Assembly: GCF_024323335.1 (NCBI RefSeq)
Contig: NC_066584.1
Location: forward strand, 240,711,994 to 240,775,993
Reading direction: 5' to 3'
Origin: Lathyrus oleraceus
Taxonomy: Eukaryota > Streptophyta > Magnoliopsida > Fabales > Fabaceae
DNA: 64,000 bases
Shown here: positions 1 through 10,728 of the stretch, piece after piece
Layout of the letters: each line of letters starts with the position of its first letter
How positions within the stretch are numbered: the stretch's first letter is position 1
The notes under the pieces: model-generated
The model's database searches: none
What the model was told of the DNA's origin: nothing
Seen by the model: only the letters and a program-made list of their open reading frames with translations
Translations under genes and position numbers: made by a program

Positions 1-598
1 GTTGTCTACTAGATGTCATCGATGAATGTATAAGAGAAATGGAGAATGAACAAACATAATACTCCGAAATACTGAAAATTCCAAGGCCTCCTACTTTTGA
101 AGATGAAAATTGGAGTAAGGAATACCTAGATGACATCCTAAGCGAATGCCTAGCACTAACGCCCGATCATATGCCTTGCCCAAAGAAACCGACCCTAGAA
201 CTTAAAACGCTACCCAAAAATCTAAGGTATGAATTCCTAGACACCGAAATCGAGTGACCTGTAATAGTCAATGCAGACTTAGGGCAGATAGAGACTGAAA
301 AGCTTCTACATGTTTTAAGAAAATATACAAATGCTTTATGCTACAATATCTCAGATCTAAAAGGAATAAGCCCTTTCATATGCATGCATCGCATAATGCT
401 AGAGGAAGACAGTAAGACCTCTAGAGAACATCAAAGAAGGATAAATCCCATTATGAGTGATGTAGTAAAGAAAGAAGTGCAAAAGCTATTAGAAGCGGGT
501 ATTATCTACCCAATATCCGATAGTCAATGGGTCAGCCTAGTACATGTCGTATCGAAGACGGGAGGCGTCACAGTTGTTAATAATGAAAAAGGCGAATC

Positions 599-2039
599 TG
601 ATCGGGAAAATAGCAAGTGTACTATTTTGCCTTTTATAGTAATAATGGGGAAATTCCCCGAATGTCGATCTCAAGGATTGCAAGTTAATATTGAGTTTAA
701 ATTATCATCAATTAAACAAAAAGTATTAATTTGGTTTTTAGGAGTAAAAATGTAATAATAAAAGTAAAGGTAAAGAAGGATGGAAATAAGGGTTTATAGA
801 GAAAAAGGAACAATGCCAGGGAAGGTGTATGATTTATCTCTGTAACAACTCTGAGTCACTATTGCATCAACAAATATCAATTACTACCAGTTCTTAAGGG
901 TATTTTCTCCCAAGTCCTTAGTGAGAAAAACGTTAATCAATCTACCCTAATTTCCATGTCCATAACCAATTAGGGTGAAGTTAAGCTGTATAATATCAAG
1001 AATACTTTGGTTCATACAGGGTATCCCTAGTCCTAGGTGATATCTACTGTAGAGTAACCTTATGAAAACCTTATCAATGGCGGTCCAGCCTAATTGATAA
1101 CCACAAATCAATCTCAATTGGTCCGAAAGAGAAAGCAATAAACACATCAAAAGGTTACCGTAAAAACAATATTATAAATGCAAATGTAAACTCAAATTCG
1201 TTACAATTCAAAATCAGGGACATCCCCTAGCATTGGGGGGTTTAGCTACTCATATCGTTTAAAACAAATTCAAGATAAAAATTACACATTAGAAGTGATT
1301 GGATGACTTTGATCTTCAATCGCTCCCGCTCATGAAAACCTTCAGCTCTCCGAATGCCTTGATCTCTATAATACTTGATTGCTTCACAATACTGTGTTTT
1401 ACCGTATTCCAAGATGATTTTTCCTTTGGCTGAAGACCCTCTTTTATAGTGAAAATTCCAAGCAGCAGTTGAACATGTCCAAAAATATCTCTAAAAAAGC
1501 CCGACGAACAAAAGCTCGAGAAAAACTGAATTTTTGGGCTTGGGCTGACACGGCCCGTGTCAGCTGACACGGGTGGCCGTGTGAGCCTACTGTCCTAGCT
1601 GACACGCCCCTGACATGGGTGACACGGTTGCTTGAGGTGCCTGACACGGCCCGTGTCAACTGACACGGGTGGCCATGTCAGGCTACTGTTTTCTTCAACA
1701 CGTCATCCCTTGCCTGACACGGCCCGTGTCAGCTGACACGAGTGGCCGTGTCAGGCCTCATGTATCGGGGTTTTTTGCTTCTCTGCTTGTCAGAATCTCG
1801 CATTGTCTCGTTCTGAGTCCCCTGGTTCTTCTGCTTGGACATGTCGGACAAAAACACAGTTATCCCACGCATAAAATCACTAAAATATAAGTAAAACATA
1901 ACAATGATAAAAATGCTTAAATAAAATGACGAAAGTAAAACTAACTCGAAACGTATCATTAATGCTTGCACAGTGTGTCAAAAGCCTTTGTTTCGTGTCG
2001 GATCAGCAACGAAAACTCAATGCAAATGGTGACTGATCA
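599..2039 (-). mobile_element. Solo LTR (Athila-type) inside the old pol
   Basis: A 1441-bp block starting TG and ending CA is flanked by the 5-bp duplication GAATC (594-598 and 2040-2044). No PBS, PPT or coding region lies inside, so it is a solo LTR left by LTR-LTR recombination. Orientation is inferred as minus: a TATAAAAG box reads on the minus strand at 1441-1448, the GC-rich palindrome cluster lies upstream of it at 1545-1754, and the plus-strand start loosely resembles the minus-strand end of the other Athila LTRs. The short ORFs within it are chance. Confidence 0.9.
1545..1754 (-). repeat. Palindrome cluster in the solo LTR (arms CTGACACG / CGTGTCAG)
   Basis: Three pairs of inverted repeats start at 1545, 1641 and 1714. 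In each pair, CTGACACG and CGTGTCAG flank a 3-nt GCC spacer and are followed at once by a second pair with a 6-nt spacer. The first and third are perfect or nearly so; the middle one has single mismatches. The cluster is the GC-rich island of an otherwise AT-rich LTR and lies about 100 bp upstream of the minus-strand TATA box. Confidence 0.85.
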
Positions 2040-4640
2040 GAATCTATAACACAAAGAGTGGTTACTGGAAGTAGAATGTGCATTGATTATAGAAAATTAA
2101 ACAAAGACACTCTGAAGGATCATTTTCCTTTACCGTTTATCGATTAAATGCTTGAACGATTGGCTAAGCATTCTCACTTCTGCTACTTAGACGGTTATTC
2201 GATATTTTTCCAAATTCCTATTCATCCTAACGACCAAGAGAAAATGACCTTCACATGTCCCTATGGTACATTCTCCTATCGACGAGTGCCGTTTGGACTA
2301 TGTAACGCTCCCGCAACATTCCAAAGATGCATGATGTCAATTTTCATTGATTTTATAGATGACATCATGAAAGTCTTCATGGACGATTTCTCTGTATGCG
2401 GACAGAGCTTTGAAGGATGTTTATCGAATCTTGAAATGGTACTTAAAAGATGCGTAAAAGTGAACCTCGTGCTAAACTGGGAAAAATGCCATTTCATGGT
2501 TCGACAAGGGGTCGTACTCGGACACATAGTATCCGATAAGGGTATTAAAGTCGACAAGGCAAAAATAGAAGTTATATAAAACCTTCAGCCTATGAAAACC
2601 ATACGAGAAATACGAAGCTTCTTAGGACACACCGGTTTCTACCGGCGATTCATTAAAGATTTCTCAAAAATCACCAAACCATCGAATGGCTTATTGATGA
2701 AAGATGTTGAATTCATCTTTGATGACAAATGCCTAGTGGCATTTGAACAACTGAAAACAACTCTTATCACCACAAATATCATGCAACCGCCCGATTGGAG
2801 ATTACCTTTTGAAATCATGTGTGACGCTAGTGACTATGTTGTAGGCGCAATCTTAGGACAAAGAAGGGATAAGAAACTTTATGTAATATACTACGCAAGT
2901 AGAACCCTAGACCCTACACAGATGAACTACGCCACCACAAAAAAGAAACTTTTAGCCATAGTGTTCTCTCTGGATAAATTATGTTCCTACCTAGTAGGAG
3001 CAAAGATAATTATCTATACTAACCATGCTGCAATTAGGTATATGTTAAATAAAAAGGACGCCAAACCAAGACTCCTAAGGTGAATCTTACTACACAAAAG
3101 TTTGACCTAGAAATCAAGGATAAGAGGGGCACTGAAAACGTCGTGGCCGATCATTTATCAAGAATGAAAGCTATTGAACCTGAACGAGTGCCTATAAACG
3201 ATGATTTCCCTTACTAATGACTCATAGCCCAATTGGAAAGCAATACATCTAAATGTTCATTAACCTATAAGGATACCGAAACAAACAAGGTAGATGAAGC
3301 AATTTACACTAAAACCACACTGCCATGGTACGCTGGCTTCGTCAACTACTTAGCAGCTGGGGTGCTTCCACCAGACTTGACTTACCAACAAAAGAAAAAA
3401 TTCTTCCATAATCTTAGACATTACTGTTGGGATGAGCCTCTGCTTTTCAAGAGAGGCGCCGACGGTATCTTCCGTCGATGTGTCCCCGAAGATGAGGTAG
3501 AAAACATAATCTTCCACTGTCGTTCTGCTCCCTATGGAGAACATGCAAGCACCTCGAAGACTTGCGCTAAAATCTTGCAAGTCAAGCTCTTTTGGCCCAC
3601 TCTGTGGAAAGATGTCCATATCGTGATCATCAATTGTGACCGGTGTCAATGCACCGAGAACATATCTAGATGCGACAAAATGCCACTTAAAGGCATTTTG
3701 GAAGTAGAAGTCTTCGATGTTTGGGGAATTGATTTTATGGGACCATTCCCATCTTCTTTTGGTAACAAGTACATCCTCGTTGCGGTCGATTATGTATCAA
3801 AATGGATCGAGGCTATAGCCTCTCCAACAAATGACACACGAGTGGTAATTAGACTCTTTAAGCGCATAATTTTCCCTAGATTCGGCGTGCCGAGACTTGT
3901 CATCAGTATTAGTGGCTCCCATTTCATTTCAAAGATTTTTGAAAAGCTATTACTAAAATATGGAGTCGGGCACCGCGTAGCAACATCCTATCACCCACAA
4001 ACGTGTGGGCAAGTAGAGGTCTCGAACTGAGAAATCAAACAAATCTTAGAAAAGACGGTTGCCACCTCTAGGAAAGATTGGTCCTCAAAATTACACGAAA
4101 CCATGTGGGTATATAGGATAACTTATAAGACCCCAATAGGAACCACACCTTTTAAGCTAGTTTATGGAAAATCATGTCATTTGCCGGTAGAATTAGAACA
4201 TAAAGCATATTGGGTCATTAAGACCCTTAATCTCAATTATACTGCTGCATGCGAAAAAAGAATATTAGATATTCATGAACTAGAAGAACTTAGACTAGAT
4301 GCGTATGAGAATGCCCGGGTCTATAAAGAAAGAACTAAGAAACGGCATGACAATCGCATATCGAGGAAAGAGTTTAAGGAAGGTGACAAAGTACTTATGT
4401 TTAACTCCTTTCTTAGACTCTTCCCAGGAAAACTCCATTCTAGGTGGTCCGGTCCCTTCGAAATTACCAACGTCTTTCCAAATGGAGCGATAGAGATAAA
4501 GGGAAAAGAGAGCGAACCATTTACAGTAAACGGACAACATTTGAAACATTACCATAACATTGACAACAATGATTTCATCACGAATCTAAAGCTTGCAGAG
4601 CTGCCCTCTCATTCACCAGACTAACATCCATCCTATTTTT

Positions 4641-4685
4641 GTCGAGCTTACGACAATAAACAAAGCGCTTGGTGGGAGACAACAC
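4641..4685 (+). promoter_or_regulatory. Conserved non-coding block after pol (old copy)
   Basis: It starts 16 nt after the pol stop. It holds a small stem GTCG-6 nt-CGAC, the 8-bp palindrome AAGCGCTT and GTGGGAGACAA. The same block follows the young pol at 12802-12849, although the surrounding spacer has diverged. Its function is unknown. Confidence 0.6.
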
Positions 4686-4846
4686 ACACTCTATTTTTAA
4701 CTATTAATTCAATTACCTAAACTTCTGTTTATTACTATTGCTTATTTTTAATTTTCTTTCTTTCTTATTTTTCATAAAGTCAATCGGTATTTTTCTTTAT
4801 TATTGACCATTACTAACTTAATGTTATTATCTACTTAAATTTATCT

Positions 4847-4863
4847 AGCTACTGACCATCACA
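4847..4863 (+). promoter_or_regulatory. 3' splice-site-like sequence before the ORF3 relic
   Basis: A TACTAAC branch-point-like motif lies at 4811-4817, and a CTAG acceptor-like dinucleotide at 4847-4848 falls 15 nt before the ORF3 ATG at 4864. The young element has the same arrangement. The use of this site is inferred, not shown. Confidence 0.4.
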
Positions 4864-6075
4864 ATGCAACAAGTAGATTATATAGATATAGTCTTCAGAG
4901 GCAGAGGTCAAAGGAGACGTTTTGAGGCTCTAGCTCAAAGAGAAATGGCACTAACCATATACCCATATGGATGCACTATGACCAAGTTAGGTATAAGAGA
5001 CAATGTTATGTTCCTAATTAACCAAATAGGCCGAGACACCTTCGCTATCAAAAGAAAATTTAGTTCCTACCATAGGTTGACTTTAGAATTCTTAAGCTCC
5101 ATAGTTTACCTGCCAAACCATGGTATGGGATTTAACAAAGGCCTCATCACCTTTAGGTTGTTCGATATTGAGTACCTCTACACTCATAGAGAAATAGATG
5201 AACTCCTAGGATGCCCTAATGGTCTGGATACCTTTACCATTACCCAGGAAGACATGCTTGTAAACCTTGAATTAGATTACTTTTGGGATAACATCACACG
5301 AAACAACCATCTCGAGCCGGATCTCATGCATTCTGAGAACATCCACAACCCTGCCATTCGTTACTTTCATAAGATCCTAGCTCACACATTATTTGGAAAG
5401 GAACAAAACATAACCTCCATGTCCAAAGACGAACTCTTTGTAATGTATTGTGCATCACAGGCCCAACCTATTAACGCCGCTACATTTATGATAGCTAATT
5501 TGGACCGTATAACACAAGATAACCATAGACCAATCTTAGTGAGGGGCTTAATGACCATGGTAGAAAATGCCATCGGACTGAGACATCCACTTATCAGGCT
5601 CAACCCTTTAGGTGGGATATGACCAATGAATATCTAATTCTGTTTCAACACTAGTATCATTAGGAACCTAGGCCCAGATGTGTTTGAATTCCTAATTAAC
5701 CACTAAGTAATACACCTGTTTACCCTGCCAGACCATAGGACGAGTGTACATCATAGGAATAATTGGCTCTATGATTTGAATGGACCACCAGATGCACCAC
5801 CTTCTCCTTCAGAGACACCCCAAATCTATGACCATTATGATATCTATCTCTCTGATGCTGAATCACACGTCCCAGTTATACCTGATGCGCCTCCTACTGA
5901 TCATGTTGCTACCATTGAAGTTGTCCAGATAGACATCACCAACCTGAGAGGCAAGATGAGCACTTTGCGCGTGGAATTCCACGGCTTTATGGATGTAGTG
6001 ACTGAGAACCTGAATCACATCTACCAGCACTTCTACTTGTTTGCTCCTCCTACCAGCAGTCGTCGTAATGGCTAA
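4864..6075 (+). pseudogene. Accessory ORF3 relic of the old Athila element
   Basis: One reading frame of about 403 codons is interrupted by in-frame stops near 5620, 5635 and 5704. It matches the young ORF3 (11284-12588) along its length: an N-terminal FRGRGQRRRFE-like segment, a central LTLEFLSS block, the HNPAIRYFHKIL block and a C-terminal tail ending in a hydrophobic heptad-like stretch before FAPP. This is the plant retrotransposon domain often labelled 'putative plant transposon protein', found in the envelope position of Athila elements. No signal peptide or clear membrane span is visible. It follows pol by about 240 bp and is inactive because of the stops. Confidence 0.85.
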
Positions 6076-6237
6076 TTTATTTTAATATTACCGATTTACT
6101 GACATTTATTTTATTTTTATATTTTGAATTTTAGTTTTTTTTTTACACATTGGGAATTTTATTTATTTATTTCATTTCTTTTTAAGTCCACCAGACGAAT
6201 TATATCATTTTCAATTTTGCGTCTTAACGTCATTTTG
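6076..6237 (+). other. AT-rich spacer between the ORF3 and ORF4 relics
   Basis: This T-rich linker has no recognisable gene. In the young element the matching stretch carries an internal promoter-like module; here most of it, and the start of ORF4, appear to have been deleted. Confidence 0.6.
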
Positions 6238-6472
6238 CCATATCTTGTTTCTCATTCCTACTTCTATATATTATGTTGGTTTTCTTCTACCTAATTATAG
6301 AATTTCTAAGTTCGTTAATTTTTAGTCCCACACCCAACACAAATTGTTCTAGTGGGACTGTCCAGTTTCACTTGTTCAACATAGAATATGCTTTTACCTT
6401 TGCCCAACTTGTGGACCTGCTACAATTTCCCCATGAGGATGGCGTAGTAAGTGAGGTCCTAGATATTGAGGG
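6238..6472 (+). pseudogene. ORF4 relic of the old element, 5' part
   Basis: The fragment encodes an LTLEFLSS-like start and a FHLFNIEYAFT...LLQFP segment matching residues of about 70-130 of the intact ORF4 at 9332-10633. The N-terminal part is missing. The young Athila element is inserted directly after it, with TTGAC duplicated at 6473-6477 and 19856-19860, and the relic resumes at 19861. Confidence 0.82.
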
Positions 6473-6477
6473 TTGAC

Positions 6478-8238
6478 TGATCGCTCGACTGGGTGAGTCG
6501 AGAATGGGATACAAACTGCAAGTGCACAGTTCTATCGCGTAGTTTTAAAAGATATCGATCCCACAGGGACTTATGAATCGATATACCGTTATCTAAAGTT
6601 ACTACGTAAATCTAAGGTGAAGATGTTTGATTGTTTGGGGAAAAACTAAGAGCTAAACTAATGTCTAGATTAAATATTAATAAAACGGATATCGGTATGT
6701 AATTCGTCAAAACTAGGGAATCAAGTCTTTGTCGGTTTCTTGGTTTTAAAATGAATCGTTTCGGTTAACTTTATTGGTTAAAGGTTCTATCTCAAACTCT
6801 CGCTCTGTTGAATAAACCATGATTTTATATTAATGTTGCTGTCACTTATAATTAAGTCAAAAACCATATTTTGAAAACAATAAAGTTGCAGAAACTCTTT
6901 TAAGAAAATACTGACCGTTTTAAACACCCTTATCTCAAACTCTCGCTCTGTTGACTTAGGTTATATAATTAAATCCGAATGCTTAACTCTCGTCCTCACA
7001 TTCAATCTTTAAAAATACTTTTTGGAAAAGGTCAGAATTTAATTAACTCTAAAACTTGCTCTCGCCCTGATCTAGAATTAATGCCTAACTTACACTGTCC
7101 AGTTAAAATCTCAAACTCTCGCTCTATTGATTTTAACTTCTTTATGTCTTTTACTTTTGTAAAAAATCTTGTTATTAAACCTGTAAGTTGAGACCATAAA
7201 AAGATTGATTTTGATTTTAAGTTTAGATAGACCGACTCAGTCTCGATCCCTTATTCTGCTTACTTTACATACCGATACCTAGGCAAATTAGCCAGACATG
7301 CTAAATAAACAAGAATTTATATCATGCATAAACAGACTCATTCCAGGCAGGCAATATGAATAAACAATAGAATAAAACATAAAAAATTAAATAACAATTA
7401 AAGAACCTGAATGCGTAATACAATGGTCTTGAACACTCCACCACAAGCCGGTAGGATTTGTTCTTCGATTCTTCAATTAAGCAGTAAAATAAATCAAGGA
7501 AATAAAACTCGAATATAACGTAAGGTTAAATCCGGTATAAAGTTGCACAGTAGTTTCCGGTGTAGAAACTATTATGCGAAAAATATCTAAAAGCTAAAAA
7601 CGGGAAAGATAAATTGCAAGGGAAAAGAGAAAGTAAAGCTTGCAAAAGAAATAAATAAAATGAACAATGCTGGAAAGGAAGAAAAATAAGCAAAGGCGTG
7701 AAAGGAAAATTTGGCAGAGCTTTCGCAAAACTGAGCGTGCAAAAACTTGTTGTTCAGCAAAGAGAGGAGATGGCTATTTATAATAGCCTTGGTAACTGCC
7801 TTGCGTTTCCTACGAGTCTTCAGCATGGCTAAATACACGGCTTGGGAATAGGACACGAAGTCCTCAACGTTACTTCCATTCTTCTGAGAGCGTAACTTGC
7901 GCCAAAAAGCTAGTGGACTGGTGTGACGCTCGTCACACCATGTGTGACGTCCGTCACAAGGCTACTTCGCGTGACGCTCGTCACAACCCTTGTGACGCCC
8001 GTCACAGGGGCAACGTGCGCTTTCTTTTGGGCTGGGCTTGGTCTTGGTTATTTGTTTCCTTTTTATTGCTTTTTACACCTCCTTTTCTTCCTTTTTCACT
8101 TTTGCTTCAAAATGGGTACCTGATGTAAATAGAAAAGAAATACTGCATAATATCTGATAAAATGGGATAAATTAAAGTAAATGATAATATAATCTAATTA
8201 AATTAAGTCTTAAAATGTGATATAATTTCATGTTATCA
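6478..8238 (-). repeat. 3' LTR of the young Athila element
   Basis: The LTR is 1761 bp and complete, with TG...CA termini. Read on the minus strand it begins at 8238 just after the PPT. Landmarks are the palindrome cluster (7923-8005), a TATA box (7775-7782) and, further into the transcribed part, several copies of a CTCAAACTCTCGCTCTGTTGA-type motif (6790, 6932 and 7108, with partial copies near 6982 and 7055). It is nearly identical to 18115-19855. No real gene lies inside. Confidence 0.95.
7775..8005 (-). promoter_or_regulatory. LTR promoter: TATA box plus four TGACG-type palindromes (3' LTR)
   Basis: Minus-strand TATAAATA lies at 7775-7782 inside a perfect 7-bp inverted repeat (GGCTATT / AATAGCC, 7772-7788). 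Upstream are four 14-bp units GTGACG-NN-CGTCAC at 7923, 7944, 7971 and 7992, spaced 21, 27 and 21 bp. TGACG is the core of plant TGA/bZIP binding sites, so a factor-binding array is plausible; this is inference. An identical copy in the 5' LTR is at 19391-19621. Confidence 0.7.
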
Positions 8239-8256
8239 AACTCCCCCATACTTAAA
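8239..8256 (-). other. Polypurine tract of the young Athila element
   Basis: Read on the minus strand it is TTTAAGTATGGGGGAGTT directly against the LTR start TGATAACA. The old element has the same tract at 21909-21927. It primes plus-strand DNA synthesis. Confidence 0.85.
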
Positions 8257-9331
8257 TCTTTGCTTGTCCTCAAGCAAAATTCAGTATAGAACTTGTTAAA
8301 AGTTTTAGCTAGGTGAAATTTCAAAGCACACCTCAATTCGTACTAGGTTGCGAATGGATTTTTGTTTAAGAGGATTTTGAGTTTAATCTTGACATCAACA
8401 ACTACCGTTACAACTTAGATAACCCTATTTTTATGCCAATCAGTTTCAAGTACCCTATGATAGCTATCCTGGTTCCTTTAGTCTTATTTTACCCGTTTTC
8501 ATTCTAGCGAAATCACATTAAGCCCTTTATCTTTTCGCGCACATAGTGGAGTAACCGGTTAGTGATTATGATCCGCTTTTAGCTAGAAGTTCTGGTACAT
8601 AAGTCGGATAACTTCATTATTCAGTCCATTGCAAATTGCGGGGGATCGGACCGTAGTCCGCCCTACCGAGTTCAGTACCAGATTCCTACTGAACCAACTC
8701 ATAATGGATCTTTCGTATTGTGCTTTTGCATGATCTGCAACCTTTAGATTAAATGATCTGGTAAGGATCACCTAATTTAATTAGTGCATTTCTTGATATA
8801 TTTATATATTTTAGGTTACTTTGGGGATCATTCACTTATATTCATCGGCTCTCCACGTAGTTTGCTATTAAGATGGTGCTGACTTCTGTATAAACTACTT
8901 GGGGTTGCCATAGAACTAAAAGTTCGAGGAATTGGTATAATAGGTACTTATCCTGATCTAACATATTGAGGTTCTCAGAGCGTTGTTACGGTAATGGTTT
9001 TGTTTTGATCTCACTCAAGTTTTATAAAGTAAGCAACCTTTATACTTATTGGGTGTGTTAAAAATTTTGTTATGGCTCAGGAAATTGAGGGGAATAGATA
9101 ATAGAAAATTTTCACACTTAGGAACTTAACTTAAAATAAATATATATTATAATAAATTTTTTTTTTTTTTCATAATAAGAAAGGGAAATAACAATGAAAG
9201 GGAAAATAACATACTTGAAAAAAAATGAGAATGGAAAGAATATTGTTCCCCCCCCCATACTTAAACTAAACATTGTCCTCAATGTTTTAAGGAAATGAAA
9301 TACAAGATGGAAAGGAAAAAGAAAATAACAA
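8257..9331 (-). other. 3' UTR of the young Athila element, with a second PPT-like tract
   Basis: About 1.1 kb lies between the ORF4 stop and the PPT with no supported gene. At about 9245-9290 the minus strand reads GAGGACAATG followed by GTTTAAGTATGGGGGGGGG, closely resembling the true PPT and its own upstream GAGGACAA. The old element keeps a matching tract near 20905-20935. Confidence 0.65.
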
Positions 9332-10633
9332 CTAAGGCTGCCTTCCGCCTCTGGTTCTTGGACCTGGTGATCTTTGACGTATGTCTAAGTTGTCGAACCT
9401 GTTGAACAATTCAGTAAACCGCTGGTCGGTTATGGCATTCCGAGCGTCCTGTTGCTGTTGCATTTGACGCATCATCTGCATCATCTCTGTATTCTGTGCC
9501 TGCATACCATCGATAGCATCCATAATGTCATCGTTGGTCGCAGGCCTTCGTCGTCGACGACGTTGGGAGGATGGGCCAGCTGCATTACTGGAAGGGTTTA
9601 GCGGGACTGATTGTTGTGTTGGCGGATGATCACCTTGTTCCATTTCTTCAAACTCATCTGTTTGCTGGTTTGTTTGTGAAGGCTCGGTGGTTTCAGGAGC
9701 GCTAAGATCGTAGAGGTGGCGGTCGGGGTTTGTGACATCAGTTAGGGTGGTATTGGGTAGCACAACACTCGGGACTGCTTGGTTGTTCACCATAAGATAA
9801 TAGCCTCCGCCTACTCTGTTTTTAATCAGGCGGCTGGAGCGGCAATAGCTGATATCCATAGACAGGGGAGGTAGGGATTCTAAAGTTTGGAGTTTATCCC
9901 CTAGGTTCAGGCCAAGTGCTATGGAGGTTATTAATCCACCAATTATAAAGGGTTGCCGGCCTCTAGCACATAAGGTGCGGATATGATGAAAGAGAAAAGA
10001 GGCGGCGTTTACCTTAGTATCCGGTTCGAAAACGCACTGGAGGAAAAATAACTCCTTCGAGTTAACCTTACTGTTGTTTGGTCTTCCAAAAAGTGTGTTT
10101 TGCAGGATACGGAGAAAATAACGGATGGTGGGGTTATGGATGTGGGAGAGAAGGAGTTCTTCCCAGTTGTAGGTATTTATACCGGAAATTTTCTTAAAAA
10201 GATCGAAAACTAGAACTGTGTTCCAGTTTGAGGTTGGAGGGATTCTGGCATGCAGCAGACCTTCTGTGGGAAATTGTAGCATGGCACTCAATTGGCGTTG
10301 GGTTAGAGAGTACTCGGTGTTAAACATACGGAAGGTTGCCGTACCGGTTAGAAATTCACCTTCACCGGCGGGAGTGGTGTAGTCGTAAAAACTTAGGAAT
10401 TCTAAGGTTAGGGAAGGGTAGGTGGGTTGGTTATGGGTGCAAAGGAAGGTTAAATCGGCTTTACGGAGCATCCACTCGATACCTTGGAGTAAGCCCAATT
10501 GTTGTAAACAAGTTAAATCGGGGTACCTGGTGGGAGCGACGCCTCGCTGTTGGAAGCGCTCGAATTGCTCTTGCTGATAGTTGTCATCTCCGGATCGGAA
10601 GATGATATTTCCGAAATTTTGATTTCCCGCCAT
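9332..10633 (-). CDS. Accessory ORF4 of the young Athila element (paralogue of ORF3)
   Basis: An open frame of 433 codons, ATG to stop. The middle third shares its plan with ORF3 next door: LTLEFLS, FRMFNTEYSLT, LLQFP, HNPTIRYFLRIL, TLFGR and FIIGGLITSI appear in the same order, so the two ORFs look like an ancient tandem duplication. The C-terminal part differs: a six-arginine run that could be a nuclear localisation signal, then a Met/Gln-rich stretch likely to form a coiled coil, ending in a basic RGGR tail. There is no signal peptide or clear membrane span, so a viral envelope role is not supported by sequence. It is the first ATG after a TATA box at 10729-10736, in a good plant start context (ACAATGGC). 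The function is unknown; nucleic-acid or nuclear binding is a guess from its charge. Confidence 0.85.
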   Translation of the reverse strand: MAGNQNFGNIIFRSGDDNYQQEQFERFQQRGVAPTRYPDLTCLQQLGLLQGIEWMLRKADLTFLCTHNQPTYPSLTLEFLSFYDYTTPAGEGEFLTGTATFRMFNTEYSLTQRQLSAMLQFPTEGLLHARIPPTSNWNTVLVFDLFKKISGINTYNWEELLLSHIHNPTIRYFLRILQNTLFGRPNNSKVNSKELFFLQCVFEPDTKVNAASFLFHHIRTLCARGRQPFIIGGLITSIALGLNLGDKLQTLESLPPLSMDISYCRSSRLIKNRVGGGYYLMVNNQAVPSVVLPNTTLTDVTNPDRHLYDLSAPETTEPSQTNQQTDEFEEMEQGDHPPTQQSVPLNPSSNAAGPSSQRRRRRRPATNDDIMDAIDGMQAQNTEMMQMMRQMQQQQDARNAITDQRFTELFNRFDNLDIRQRSPGPRTRGGRQP

Positions 10634-10728
10634 TGTGATGAATTTTTGAAGGGATGATTTGGAAAGGAAAAGAAGTGTGTTTGATATGAGAGAATTGTTT
10701 TGTGGTGAATGAAGGAAGTTTTGGTAGG

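Larger units (their letters stand above)
1..4624 (+). pseudogene. Athila/Cyclops-like pol relic of the older element (RT, RNase H, integrase), split by a solo LTR
   Basis: This is a decayed Ty3/gypsy polyprotein cut by the window start. Read in pieces it matches the intact pol at 12860-15988 from end to end: the protease-RT linker (1-590), RT with the FMDD active site near 2380, RNase H (about 2700-3200), integrase with zinc finger and catalytic core (about 3300-4020) and the C-terminal domain to the TAA at 4622-4624. Many lesions are visible: in-frame stops near 57, 256, 2145, 2577 and 4027, and a short deletion with frameshift near 3083. A 1441-bp solo LTR interrupts the RT start at 599-2039; removing it restores the reading frame across the conserved segment before the RT. 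It cannot make a working enzyme. Accessory ORF relics follow downstream in the usual order, so 1-23413 reads as one element. Confidence 0.93.

Noticed and set aside
7923..8005. CRISPR-like or riboswitch-like direct repeats
   Set aside because: Only four 14-bp palindromes with irregular short spacers, inside a plant LTR; not a CRISPR array.
7913..8128. Short ORFs in the Athila LTR (also at 19529-19774, 10794-11006)
   Set aside because: They run through the GTGACG palindrome cluster; the apparent protein repeats only reflect the DNA repeat.
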